Below are positions 45,823 through 57,410 of a stretch of 64,000 nucleotides of DNA, in pieces. The notes below the pieces were generated by a model that saw only the letters and a list, made by a program, of their open reading frames with translations, was not told where the DNA came from and did no database searches. The DNA comes from Psilocybe azurescens (lineage: Eukaryota > Basidiomycota > Agaricomycetes > Agaricales > Agrocybaceae), in assembly GCA_023853785.1 (NCBI GenBank), contig JAJIRX010000126.1:62001-126000 (forward strand). The letters run 5' to 3'. Both the position numbers and the translations under genes were made by a program. Position 1 is the first letter of the stretch. Each line of letters begins with the position of its first letter.

Positions 45823-47878
45823 TTACTTGTACTCCTCTAACTCCTCTTCGTCCATATCGTCCAAGGGCCAGTTTTCCTCGATCACAGCGTACGCCTCCTC
45901 CGTTGACTCTTCATCCTCTGCACATGCCTCCAATGTCCTCCGCTTCATCTCCTGACCGAATGCCTTGGCTTGCTCGTAATAAGCGACGGGCACCCAGGTC
46001 TCCTCCCCGTAGCCGGCATTGTCCCTCAGCATCCTCTCACCTATTTCAGCATTCACCAGTCCCTGATACAGCGTCTCCGCCGCAGCTTTCTCGTCCTCCG
46101 TGAACACGACCGGACATGGCATTCCGTCCTTTGCAAAACTTGGCCAGCCAAGCGTCATATCTATCAGTACATACAGCAATTTGATCGTCTCACCCTCCCA
46201 CATAGCAGTTGCATGATTGAAGATGCGGCGACGGAAATTATTCAATGGATAGACCAGACCCTTGTGATGAATCCTGTTGTGCGTCGCTGTGCTCAGGCTG
46301 TAATGATAGTGAACAAGACGACGGCGGAGGAGCTCCATCTCCCATTCTTTCTTTTCTTCCGATAGCTTGTTGAAGTCATCCGGTAGCTTAGGCTTGGCCA
46401 TCCTTCGAGAGACCTCGTCCTCTTCATTCTGGATGACGTTGGGCATACCGGCGTGGAGGAAGAGGGGTAGGACAGCAGTGTGCTGCCAGTCCAGCACGCT
46501 AAGTATCTGCAACCCCTGGAATCTGTCGAAACCTTAAGATTGCTGTCCGTGAGGTCGGGGTGACGAATGCAGAAAGCGTTGAGGGAGTCATCGGCTGGCA
46601 CGAGCGACGGTGCGAGACAGAGATAACGACGAAGATTCTTGGCGTGATATGACGGTGGCTGCTTCTCGTAGTTATAGTACTCCCTTCGGAAGCGTTGGTA
46701 AGGTGCCCTCGGTGAGCCAAACTGGTTGAGGTAGGCGAGCTCTTTCTTGGCTCCCGTGACCAGCACCGATTCGGCATCCTCATCTACGGTCGTCGATTAG
46801 TTAAGAAGAGGTGGAAGAGATAGGAGAAGTGAGATGTACATGGTCCTCGAAATACATCCAGTTGTTCCCTTCGTCCATACCACAGCGGTACCGACACATC
46901 AGGGCCTATACAGAATCGCTCCTTCTCAAGGGAGATGCTCTCACCGCCCTCCTCGAATAGACCGCCCTTGTTCCCCTCCTTGAGTGGGATGCCCTTGATC
47001 TGCTCGTCGAGTAGGATGCCCTCGTTCTCCTCCAGCGGGATGCCCTCGTTCCCAGACAGCTCCTTCAGGTCTCTGGTGTAGTAGATGCTACCGCCAGCAG
47101 GGAAAGATATGGACATCATAGTAGACTCAACCTTCGCAAGCTGGTCCATAAGCGAGATGATTTCATCTGATTTGAGGTCAAACCATATCTGGCTCAAATC
47201 GGTGCCTTCAACGTACTCCATTAGAATGTATTCCGTCTTGGCCTCGTTCTTTGATGTCAAGGAATACGCATAGACCTTGGGAATGGGGAGCCCTTTGGAA
47301 CGAAGGAAGGTCATGGTAGCGACTTCACTAGCGAGAGCGTACGCCTTTGGGATCAGGATGGGATATGGGATGCGCGCTATGAGCTGGAAGCCACTGTCTA
47401 AGGTGACGAGAAAGATACGGTTGAGACCACCCTCTCCAAGCTTTCGAAACCCTACAATCTCTTCAGTCTGGCAGTGCAGTGCCGTAGCAATGATTCCAAA
47501 GAGTCCGGGGATGTCGAAGAAGCGCCTGCGCTCTCGGAGGCGAAGGGCTTCATTGGCACTGAGTAGATCATTTTGCAAGTCAGACAAACGAGACAAGGTA
47601 CAGGACACTCACAGAAAACGCCCGGTAGTGTAGTTGAAGAGTTCGCTCTCCAGATCCTTCATGAGAGACTTCGGATCCAGAATATTGGTGATTCGACGAG
47701 AAGGCAGTCGACTAGTCGTGGTGGTGGTGGAGTTCCTTGCAAAGAGGGGTTGAGCGACAGAATGGGCAGCGAGGATGACGCGGAGACGCGGAGACTCCGG
47801 CTGCAAGGATTCGTAGGCAGGGTATTTTTGAACACCGAAGGCGGGACATGCTGATACACGAGCTGGTGGGTCAGCCAT
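45823..47878 (-). CDS. AIM9/APH-type kinase-like protein
   Basis: Resembles the fungal Aim9 group of the aminoglycoside-phosphotransferase (APH) fold; the yeast member is named for mitochondrial inheritance. Exons: 47878-47613, 47558-46840 and 46783-45823, about 648 residues. Seen in order: LESELFNYTTGRF; the N-lobe GFRKLGEGGLNRIFLVTL and FQLIARIPYP; the linker EYILMEYVEGTDLSQIW; a catalytic HPDLTDSN (about 403) and LDWQH (about 425, equivalent to the metal-binding Asp). An unusual segment follows RDLKELSG at about 46,925-47,060, with repeats such as EGIPLEENEGILLDEQIKG. A one-base shortfall in the C-run 46,513-46,516 breaks the frame just before LDWQH. Correcting it gives a complete protein in phase. 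Substrate unknown. Confidence 0.85.
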
Positions 47879-48016
47879 GAAGCAAAGTGGGTGAGCGAAG
47901 TGAATCCCCCGCCGCTACGCGTCGGGTCATAAAGCTTGTGCTGATACGTGATGGGAGTGGGTAGGCCGTTTACCAGCCGTTTCTGACTAAGCAATCTTCC
48001 CACAAGCTTCACTCTT

Positions 48017-48395
48017 TTACGATTGCACTATGGTAACGTTGGATGGCTTAAACACCTTCGACATTTTAGTGGGTTCCTTCAAGACGGCTTCGATCTCGTC
48101 CTTGTCTGTAACGTCCCTAATCTCAACCGTGGCCATCACAGCATGCGTGCCCTTCTCCTGCTTATCCTTCCTATTCTTGAACGCAGTTGGGACCGCGTCT
48201 CCAGCATTTACATGGAGCTTAAATTGATGCCATTTGGTCCTATCGTTGCCCTTCTCAATGAGGTCATTTTATTCAAGTCGAAGGCCAATCCCCCCAATGG
48301 CTGTTGGTCTCCTGGGACTGCAGTTGCACGCGGCAGACAGTAGGTTTGGAGAGTTTTGCCACCATTCTTCTCAACAAGGCTTGTGAAGACTGTTC
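48017..48395 (-). CDS. Hypothetical protein, 3' exon
   Basis: After an acceptor with a good branch-site-like sequence (TACTAAAT...TTAG, ending at 48396), the frame encodes about 126 residues. They include KNGGKTLQTYCLPRATAVPG and FKLHVNAGDAVPTAFKNRKD, ending SNVTIVQS. One base must be added near 48,230 to join the two parts. No domain is recognised. The 5' exon is not resolved: the obvious donor at about 48,477 would create a stop. Confidence 0.45.
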
Positions 48396-48399
48396 CTAA

Positions 48400-49914
48400 T
48401 GCTTTTGTATTTAGTATATAGGAATAAATCTTGGTCAGTATGACCATAAATTGCAGACAAATTGTGCACGTACAGTAGTAGTGATTGAATAATGAATTAA
48501 TCAACAAGGAATGGAGGAAGGCAATGGAAGTCAGCCGTTATGTCTCTGGAGCCTGCTCCTCCCCTTCGAAATGAGGAACATTTTATACCCCGGTGAACAC
48601 CCGTACTCTCTTCAGGACTCATCTAAATTGAAATCGGTCTCTTTCCACATCATATGAAAACACCGACTACCACCGACTACTTTCTTTTATCATTCATCAT
48701 CGGTTCTTGCCACTAATAGATAATTTCTAGCCGAAACCCTTACCTACCTCAAGACATCATGAATCATTATCCAGTTACGAGTCCTCCCTTGGGAAGAGGG
48801 TCTTTATATGGACGGCTCCCACCAGGATTTTGTATACCGTTAAGCAGCCGGTGATGTCCGCAATAGATTTAAATCTCGCCAGGCGTCAGTCTCCTCGTGG
48901 CTAGGTTTGTTCCAAGGGTCTGCAGACGAGAGTCAAATGATGCGATACGTGGATTCTGGAGATGGCTTTCAATGAGGAGCACGACGCAGTGGCACTTCCG
49001 AAAGGCGTCTGGCTTTCTTCGTGCAGTACTTTCTTACTTCAACTTTGAAGATCCTTGGTTAGATGTAACCATGTTGACTTTGGCTATTAGACCTTGGTAC
49101 ACCATCCCTGAAGTCTCCTCCAACACAACTAGAGCTCGCACGCTACGCGTGTCGTGTCACAGAGACGCATTGGTGAGCTATTCCTTACATCCGTGCGACC
49201 TCGCCATTGCGCCTGTTTGAAGACATCATCTGCCATTCGTAACTTTATCACATCTTGCTAGGTTCAAAGTCCCGATTGCCGTTTTCTGTCGTCGAGATGG
49301 AGAGCATGCTCGCTAATGTGGATATTTCGAGCAAAGCATAAGTAAAAGTTAACAAGAGCCTCTTCTACTCGCTCATGTACTAAGGAATATGGGTTATTTC
49401 AACGAAAGACATTTTCTAAGTGTAAGACATCTGGTGTGCCTATCCCCGCTCGAGATAATTACTAGAACGCCAGCCGGAACTTACCACATGACTGAATTCG
49501 AGAACGATATTTATTAACGGATAATCACGTCCCTTCTCTCTAATGCTGGTGGATATTTATTGGGTGATATACATATAAAAAATGAAGTGCGAAAAAGAAA
49601 AGGTCATGTTGGGTACTCGAAAAAGCGCAGACAATTGTCATGGCCGTGTTCAACCTAACATAATAAGCCTCTGAAAGTCAAACATTGGCTTCGAACTCAG
49701 ACTTACCCAGTCACGAAGTATACCGAGTATCAACTCCAGATTAACAGTTGGGTCGTGACGCTCCCCAGAGGAATTGGCTCTAACCAGTATACAGTTTTGT
49801 CTTGTTCATGCGCAGGGCTCTCCGTATTGTAGAGAAAAAAGCATCCACCGTTTGCCACTAGTAACACAACCTCGGAAAGTTTTCAGTCTAAAGGGGTGTA
49901 TTTTGAGATCTCAT
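48400..49914. other. Gene-poor stretch
   Basis: Only an unrecognised 107-codon frame (48,897-49,220, plus) is open here. I see no domain or splice support for it. Confidence 0.5.
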
Positions 49915-50850
49915 TCATATTAGATAGAAACCAACATACTGCAGGCCCTGTGCCTTGATGATCACGGCCATCGCCGCTTGGGGAAGTGACATTGTGGGGT
50001 TCAAAAGGTCTTCGGGCTTCGCTTCGTAGATGTTGCACTTATGCAATTTATAAATCTCACGGTCGCTGAAAGCGAAAGCTTTCGATTTAATAATTCGATC
50101 TATATAAGTGAAGTTAGACCCAGAGCCAGGCAACTCTGACACATAATGACCTCGCGCAGACTTATCACCGTAGATGAGCATATAATCCACAACTCCTCCG
50201 AACGAATTTTCCGTGCTTCTAAGCAGCCTGTCCTCAACACGAAATTCCGGAGCGATCACAACACCAGATGTGTCTGTCTCTAGGTTTGATGCGACATGGA
50301 TTAAGAGGGCGTTGATGAGGATACGACAGCCAGCTTCTGACTGTGGAGAATTAGTGGGTCATAATGAACGAGAAACAGATCCAAACCTCAAGCGACACAT
50401 ATTTTAGGACATCGTGGATGTTCTTTCTTGTATCCTCGACTGTCCGGCCACCGGGACATGTCACACTTCCATGTGTCTTCGCCTCTGTCTCACCGTCTGA
50501 GCGCCATTCCATGGGCTGAATCGTAACGCCCATTCTACCAAGAGTAAGGAGAGAGACGTCAGAAAATGAGGTAGGCTATAAGACTGTCATTCCGTAGTTC
50601 ACATCATTCGGGTTATATCTAACACACCTTCATATCTGTCAGCTTATGGATGATGCGGTTCAGTGCCCTCACGTCCTCATCATCTTCATCGATGCCCAGT
50701 TTGTTACATTCCTCAAGGAAAGAAAGAAGAATTTCCTTTACCCGAGGAGTTTTCTCCGCAGGTAGGTCTGAGAACTTGCTCTTTTGGGCGGCATTGGAGG
50801 TGAGTGAACGTGTGAGAGGTACAAGCCTTTCGCTCGCTTCACCTGTGACT
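49915..50850 (-). CDS. Hypothetical protein with PD-(D/E)XK-like motifs
   Basis: Exons: about 50850-50607, 50534-50387 and 50340-49915. The last junction is in phase. At the first one the phases disagree by one or two bases, and the 5' end is unresolved. The N-terminal exon is helical (PRVKEILLSFLEECNKLG) with an acidic IDEDDED stretch. The C-terminal exon contains EFRVEDRLLRSTENSFGG, then VVDYMLIYG, then NIYEAKPEDL and SLPQAAMAVIIKAQ. The order D...ExK...Q-A-x-x-A resembles the core of PD-(D/E)XK nucleases. I recall similar basidiomycete hypothetical proteins without assigned function. The nuclease idea is an inference from motif order only. Confidence 0.6.
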
Positions 50851-50889
50851 TATCTAAGCAGATATCGGTCACGGGTGTGACAGCTGCCG

Positions 50890-52007
50890 CTTTTCAAGGG
50901 TAGTTTCGCATTCCAAGGCATTTCCATAGAACAGATTTATAGTATTTAAAATAAGAGTTTACTCTGATCCAATGCGATATGAATATGACTGCAAATGTCA
51001 CACGTTTAAACACATTGCTTGTCCTGAACAGCTATATTCTCCAGAGTCCAGCTTCATGATCTTCTACAGATATCTTTTGCCTGTAGCTTTTCTGAGAAAT
51101 GTAATAGTATCCATACAAGATGCAGAGTCGGTGGAATGGCATTGTTTCCATAGCTCAGTCTTCAGAGTAACAGACTCACAAGGACAAAACAACATAAATA
51201 TGGCATTGGATGTTGTTTTAGGGATGCACACCATCACCGTGTTGACAGCTTTATGGGTGCTATATAAATGGTCACCGAACCCGTCCTGTTTTATGTTTTG
51301 CACCATACAAGGTACCCTTGTATTTCAAATATAAATTAATTCTACAGGCCATTCAATATTTGAACTACAAGTTAGCCAACAAAGGAGCTTTGCATTTAAA
51401 ATATTAATTCATATTCAAAGGTTTTTGAAGATTCTCTGGAATTAAAAATACAAAATTTCTTTGAAGATAGGTATGTAGTCAAAATATTTGGATGTCTAAG
51501 AGGGTGTTCCAAATTTGATACACAGTGAGCTCTATAAACTCACTTTGTATTTGAGATTTTAAATATCTTACACAGGTCCTTTGTAGATTGACATATATAT
51601 AAGATTTTATGCTAAATTCAAGACACTCTCACATAAAATATGTTTTATGACCCCAATTTTACCCCTTCACAGATCACCTGAATATTGAAACCCCCAATGT
51701 GATTGGTCCAGCAGTTTTTAGTATTCTCCTTCTGTTGCCTACATCCACCAAGCTACATTCTGATCAAAATGACTGAAGCATACAAGCATTTTGATTTAGT
51801 TCTTTGTGGAATCTAAGCCTTCAACATATTCATCTACACTCTGAAAAACTGTCTTCCAAGAATGTGAGACTCATTGAAAGAAAGTGATGTGTGAGGAAAT
51901 ATCTGCAATTATACATTGGATTTAGGGCTATATTGGGAGCAGTAACATAGAGTTAAGAGGATCTAGAAACTCTATAGTACAAATAACACCATTCAAATTT
52001 TAAAAAA
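50890..52007. other. AT-rich intergenic region
   Basis: About 1.1 kb with marked AT richness and no supported gene. A 120-codon frame at 50,972-51,334 has no recognisable content. Confidence 0.5.
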
Positions 52008-54311
52008 CTATATAGCTGAAAGTCCTAATGATGTGATCGCCTTGTCAGTCACCGCAAGAAGAGCATTATGATCAAATAGGACAGGATGGAATGGGTGAAA
52101 GGCATCATATATAAGTTCTGAGACATCTTTGATGAGATCAACAAGGGCTTGACTCATGAAGTGCTTGATTATTTTCTGAACATCTTTGTCAGTTGTAAAG
52201 ACGAAGCCCTGACAGAGGCCATGCCTCTCGGCAGCAATGCCCTTATGAGTTGTTTTGCTGAAGGTTCGAGAAAATAGTGATTGAAAAGCCTTGGACTCAG
52301 CTCGAACCTCTTGCGGCGTGGTTTGTTTGGAAGCCCGAAGTTGGAGATTGCGCATGACACAGTACGAGAGTACCCATATAAAGGATTCAACATCGTGTAT
52401 TGCTTCGTGCACGACAGGTTTGGCATCGGACTGCAGCAAGATGGCCCGGGCCATGAATTGGGCCGTCCCCTATGACATACATTGAGTGCGGGAAGAAAAA
52501 TAGCTTCTATACCAAGGTAACTCACAGTCATAACGGCACCCCGTTGAATCTTCACCTTTGATTCGAATTTAATGTGCGTACGCGTTGTCGGCTCTGTTAT
52601 AGAAAGAAGTTTCCCCGCGTCGTTATATTTGTGTTGTGGGCCGATGGTGCTTTCTACTGTCACTTGCGGTTTCTGTATCGATGAACTTGAAAGGCGAGCG
52701 AACTCGACGTCAGTAATGAAGCCACGGCTTCTAGGGTCTTGTGTCTCAGTCAGTAGGACGTTGCCTGCACTGATATCGCGGTGAAGAACGCCAATCTCAC
52801 AAAGGGTCTTGTGCGCTGAAACACGGTGAGAGATGCTAAAAACTGGTCATTGACAAGTACGCACCTTGGACGGCATCGCGGAAGCCTTGCACTAGCTCGA
52901 GGTCCGATTTATAGTCCCACATAGGGCGTCCAATAGTCCCGAGAATCAAACGATGAAGAACAGGTGTTGGTGGATCGTGAGTAAGATTTAGCAACTGCTT
53001 TACTTTGTTCCTCAAATTCTGCACGGTAATGGGGAATCGAGCATAGCCAGGAAATCTAACGTCACCACCGCATTCGAACTTTGCCAGTCCTTTGGGATTC
53101 GTCTGGATGGACATGTAGATATCGGACTCGGGTGTCCTGGAACTACTGCGCCACGCGGTCTTCATGATCATCTCGTTTCCTTGCAAAAGCAGTTGCTGGT
53201 CAACTCCTTGAATAACTTCGCGAACACGCCAAACATTGGTGCCACGACCCAAATATGATAGAGAGCTCCAAATCGGAGGCCCAATGGTGCACCATTGGCG
53301 CGAATCGCTGCCAACGGATTCCACCACTGCAGAAGGGTATTTGTCGGCGCCAGTGAGCTCCTTGGTCACTTCATCACTCAAAATACGAACTGTAGGGTCC
53401 AGACCTAGGTCCTGGATGAACAAATCACACGCTAGGCTGCGTACAACGCGAACGAGGGTCTCGGTGTCCTCAAACATGTCGTAGATGGCTGAAAACGTGA
53501 CACCATCGCGATCGAAAATGCCGACACAGAATTCCGTGCCGAAGATCAGAATCCCGACGCAAAAAGCATGAAAGGACGGGCGGACAGGAAGAGCCGCGCG
53601 TAGTTGGCAGATTGAATTACGATCCCGGGTATCGTACCCGCAGCCATGGGCTTGGGACCTTGTTTCTTCGAGGGCTTTACTTCACCAAAAGCGTCACGAT
53701 GACGCCATTTCTTCGAGTTGGACGCCACCTCTGCCGCAGATATTGTAACATCGGGACTGACGCTGGGAAGCCAAACGTGTGGGGCTCGTCCGCTTTGAGC
53801 ATACTGTTCGTCTTCTGAAATATGCGAGGTTCAATGGACTGGCCGAAGTTTGCGATGTGGGTGAACAAACGGATCTTCACGGAAAAATTACACTTAAGAT
53901 GGAAGGAAGCAAAAGTCACTTAGAATATTGCGCACCAGGGGATCATACATCTTTTCTCTTCTGCACATCCATGATTACCGCCCCTTTTCTCCCTGGTTGT
54001 AACTGGGTCAACGCCCTTGTCAGCCTCCTCCTCGGCCTCTAATACCTCGGGCGACTTCTTTGAAGCATTGGCTACCACGTCCTTCAAAAGACTTATATCC
54101 TGTGCATTCTCGACCTTCAAGGATGCTGCGCACGTTGCGCTAAAATCTTCGCTGACTTCATCAACCCGGAGACGCCTGAACACGGCAGGGTCATCGTAGA
54201 CGATTTTACCCACCAGATCATTCTTGATCGCAGCGCGATCGGAGTCGGCATAGGATTCTACGAGATAGTTCAGGGTATTGGATTGCAAATACCGAGGGAA
54301 GTGTCTTCCAT
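52008..54311 (-). CDS. FunK1-type protein kinase 2
   Basis: Exons 54311-52865, 52815-52526 and 52469-52008, about 733 residues. The N-terminal FunK1 region includes KMYDPLVRNIL, then DEPHTFGFPAS, SYARLFLSARP-like sequence and GTEFCVGIFDRDGVTFSA. The kinase core shows a Gly-rich LGRGTNVWRV, the catalytic loop LHRDISAGNVLL (about 495), TDVEFA in place of DFG, GTAQFMARAIL (about 580) and a HDVESFIWVLSY motif typical of the family. The two introns are in phase. Five homopolymer-length differences (54,296-54,298; 53,952-53,955; 53,911-53,914; 53,753-53,755; 53,553-53,555) interrupt the first exon. Correcting them gives a single open frame from the ATG. Function unknown; FunK1 copies vary greatly in number among mushrooms. 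Confidence 0.85.
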
Positions 54312-57019
54312 GTTGATGATGTCGGTCAAATCAGAATGTCAATCCGCCAGAGCTTCGAGCCCACGAGGGAGATGAGAAATGTGACTGTCAATAAAGTGAC
54401 TTTTGCCACTTCGTCACTTTTGTCACAAAGTTACAGCTGTTTGCAATAATGTTGGCACTGGGCCGTTTTGATTAAAAAAATATGGATCATGTTAGAGTCT
54501 ACGAGTGGCAGGCGCGATTTCTCACTCAATTTTTCTTCAATTTGTGTAATATTTTTATATTCTTGTAGCGTAGAACCTAGGCTTTAAGAATGTGTAAAAA
54601 TGTTGAGATTTGATGCATAGTTGAAAAATGTAATCTCATCTCCAGGGTTCAAATTCAAATGCGAAGCTAGATGGAGAGATTCACGGTCATGATAGCTAGC
54701 TATGGCATTAGAAAATTGAATGGAGATTGCACGCTGTAAGAGAAAGACTTACTTCGGATATGAACTTCTGGTCAATGAAACAGGCGGAAGGCAGATCGTG
54801 GCGCGGAACACGTTACCCCTGAAGAGAGGCTCCAAGACTTCGGGAGAGGGTGCCCCAGGTTTCTATGAAGGTTTTAAAGATATAAAATGAGGAGGTTGGA
54901 ATAAGAACTCACGAATAGGAACTAGTATTGTAGCTGTCTGCGGAGAAAATTACTTGATTGATAAGTTTGGATATGAGTTTCAAAGCAGCATTCTTCCAAT
55001 AAGCACCGACTGGGCCGACGTTCTAACTGTTTCAGCGCGGGCTAATGTTGGGCATAATTTGGGAGCCATCTCGAATATCTTACCTTTCGGGGAAACTAGT
55101 GCACAATCTAAATCCAAACCCTGGTCTTCGGACGGTGAGGTAGCTCAGCGACGATGACCCGTGGACAAGGTCAGTAAATACGATGAATAAGCCAGGAGGA
55201 AGATTCGAAAGTGAAAACGAAATAGGCCACGGAAACGAAACTAAATCCACAGGTTCAATGCAATATGAGACGCACGCGCATGGAACTGACTCACCGTCGG
55301 AAACTTGAATCCTTAGAAGTTTTAGAGCTGCTCGATAAAATTACTTTCATTGGGCCAATTATTCGGACAACCTTTATGAGTGACCCAAGGCTGAACACAA
55401 CCTACTATGCAACGAGCTTCATATATACGTGTTTTTCTCAACACGGTTTGAGATCAAGTCTCAACCGTTTTCTTTGGGAATAGTTTTACGGTCTATTTGA
55501 AAGTCAAACGGAACATAATCTAAAGAAATATGTAAAAAGAATGCATTGCTACAGGGGAAAACCTCCTACTTTAGCTGTGTACCGCAACTTTTTCTCAATC
55601 CACTATGAGGTCAACGTTCAACCCTCAACCGTTTCCTATGAAAACATTTTTATTGTCAAGGTAAAGGTTTAGTGAAACAGAATCTGCAAAAACTATGCAA
55701 AATATCTGCGTTAACACAGAAGGAAAACCTCATTGAGGATCACGCCTGCACTGCAAAAACCTAGATTGTCACGGCCGCGGAAGTTCGCGTCACAGCGCGG
55801 CATTTTCATTTTGCCCAAAAATACCGATGAGAAGAACCGAGGCTGGTGGAGACGTCCATGACTTTTGACAAGCTTCGACAGTGTCTTCGGCACTGAGTAC
55901 AGCAGTTGGTCAAGGGGCAAGTAGCAGGTCACAGCTGACGTTGTGGGGATAAATATCCTGAGGATTCGGACATTTAGAACAAGTGGATAGCCCAGAAGGA
56001 AGAAGGTAAACAATTTCTAAATATTCAGATATAAGGAAGGGACAGAGAAGAAAATAGAAACCGAAAAGGAGGTCGGAAAGGAAGGAAAATAGGAAGAACC
56101 AAGACAAACCTTGGGTCCAGCGCACACTCTGTGCTGTTTAGTCGCCCTCCAAGCATCCAACCGAGAGCGCCAACCACTGAGATAACAGTACCATCAGAAA
56201 CATTTGTCTTGGTGCAGTCATGGAGGAAACACCAAAGGAAAATACCTCATTTCGTTGTAAACATACATTGGCAAAACTGCAAAAACAATATATTGGAATG
56301 CAATGCCCTTGAAAGGCAACAAATGATGCAAATGCCCAAAAGGCATGGTAAAGTGAAACAAACAGACTCCTTATTTGTAAGTCATGCCCAGAATTAGCTA
56401 AAAATAAAACCTTGGTAGTCCTTGTAAGGTAGCTTAAATCTTTGTTAACCTTGCATGACAAAACAATTTTCCACAGCCACCAAGGGGCCAATTTTACAGT
56501 AAAATATTGGATCATTTAATGTTGCTATAAAATACATAGCACTCTTCCCATATAACTCCAATTGATTATTCACATTATCACATTTAATTGAAATGCCTTT
56601 TACCAGGATTGAACCACCACCTTCATAGAACACAATTAAATACCTATTCTAACTACTACACTAATACATCATTACTGTATATAAGTATGTGACGGTCTAT
56701 GTCACTATCTAAAAAGCAGCCTATCTGGGAGAGCCAAAATAATTGATAGACAATTAAATCTCATACCAATGCTTAGTGTATTTTACATACCAAACTTATG
56801 CTTATTGTAACTTACAAGAATACAGAAAAGGTTGTCAAAAATGCAATGTACCTCAATGGTCCACCAAAAATTACCACTGGAAGTAAAGTTGAATAAATAT
56901 TTGGCTTAAATTTAATACTGCCTTAATTCTTACTCAACCAGTTCAAAATACTAGAATAATTAGTGGGCATAGTAATGTAATACAATGTTTGTATGACTTT
57001 CCAAGGATGTACAAAGGTT
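54312..57019. other. Gene-poor AT-rich stretch with a diverged direct repeat
   Basis: No gene is supported. Two diverged copies of a roughly 150-bp unit lie side by side at about 55,435-55,570 and 55,590-55,720. Each has a TCTCAACCGTTTTCTTTGGG-like or CCTCAACCGTTTCCTATG-like block, then an AAAC(G/A)GAA...AAA(T/C)ATGT/TATG-like block. Confidence 0.5.
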
Positions 57020-57410
57020 TCAATCACCCATATATAGCCTCAAAATGATTGACTTGCCTGATATAGGCCACAATGCAATATATGGTTTTGTCAGTTTTGC
57101 CGATATACGACTGGGCGTCAAGGGCTCTTTGATTTCGTTGTCGTGGGCACCTTTTGGCATCAGTGGATAGGTGGTATTGCTGCCTCCATTATTCACAAGG
57201 TGGTTCTGACAGACAACTGACACAAGACATGGTTCATGGCCTTCCGGCTTGGTGATGCTGTCGACATCGAGAAAGACTGGTAGATGACTTCCAAATTCAA
57301 AGCAAACACGTTCAAAGCTCAAACACGTGATGCTTGACTTCATCAACCCGTGTTGCGTCATTGGCCGATTGTGGACCTGTAACAGGACCTACCATGTGCA
57401 TGAACTTTAG
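57020..57410 (-). CDS. Possible gene fragment
   Basis: A 113-codon frame (57361-57020) with protein-like composition (LPVFLDVDSITKPEGHEPC, VVCQNHLVNNGGSNTTYPL). Just upstream another frame is also protein-like (GPQSANDATRVDEVKHHVFE). No domain is recognised, and the frame change between them is unexplained. Confidence 0.25.
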
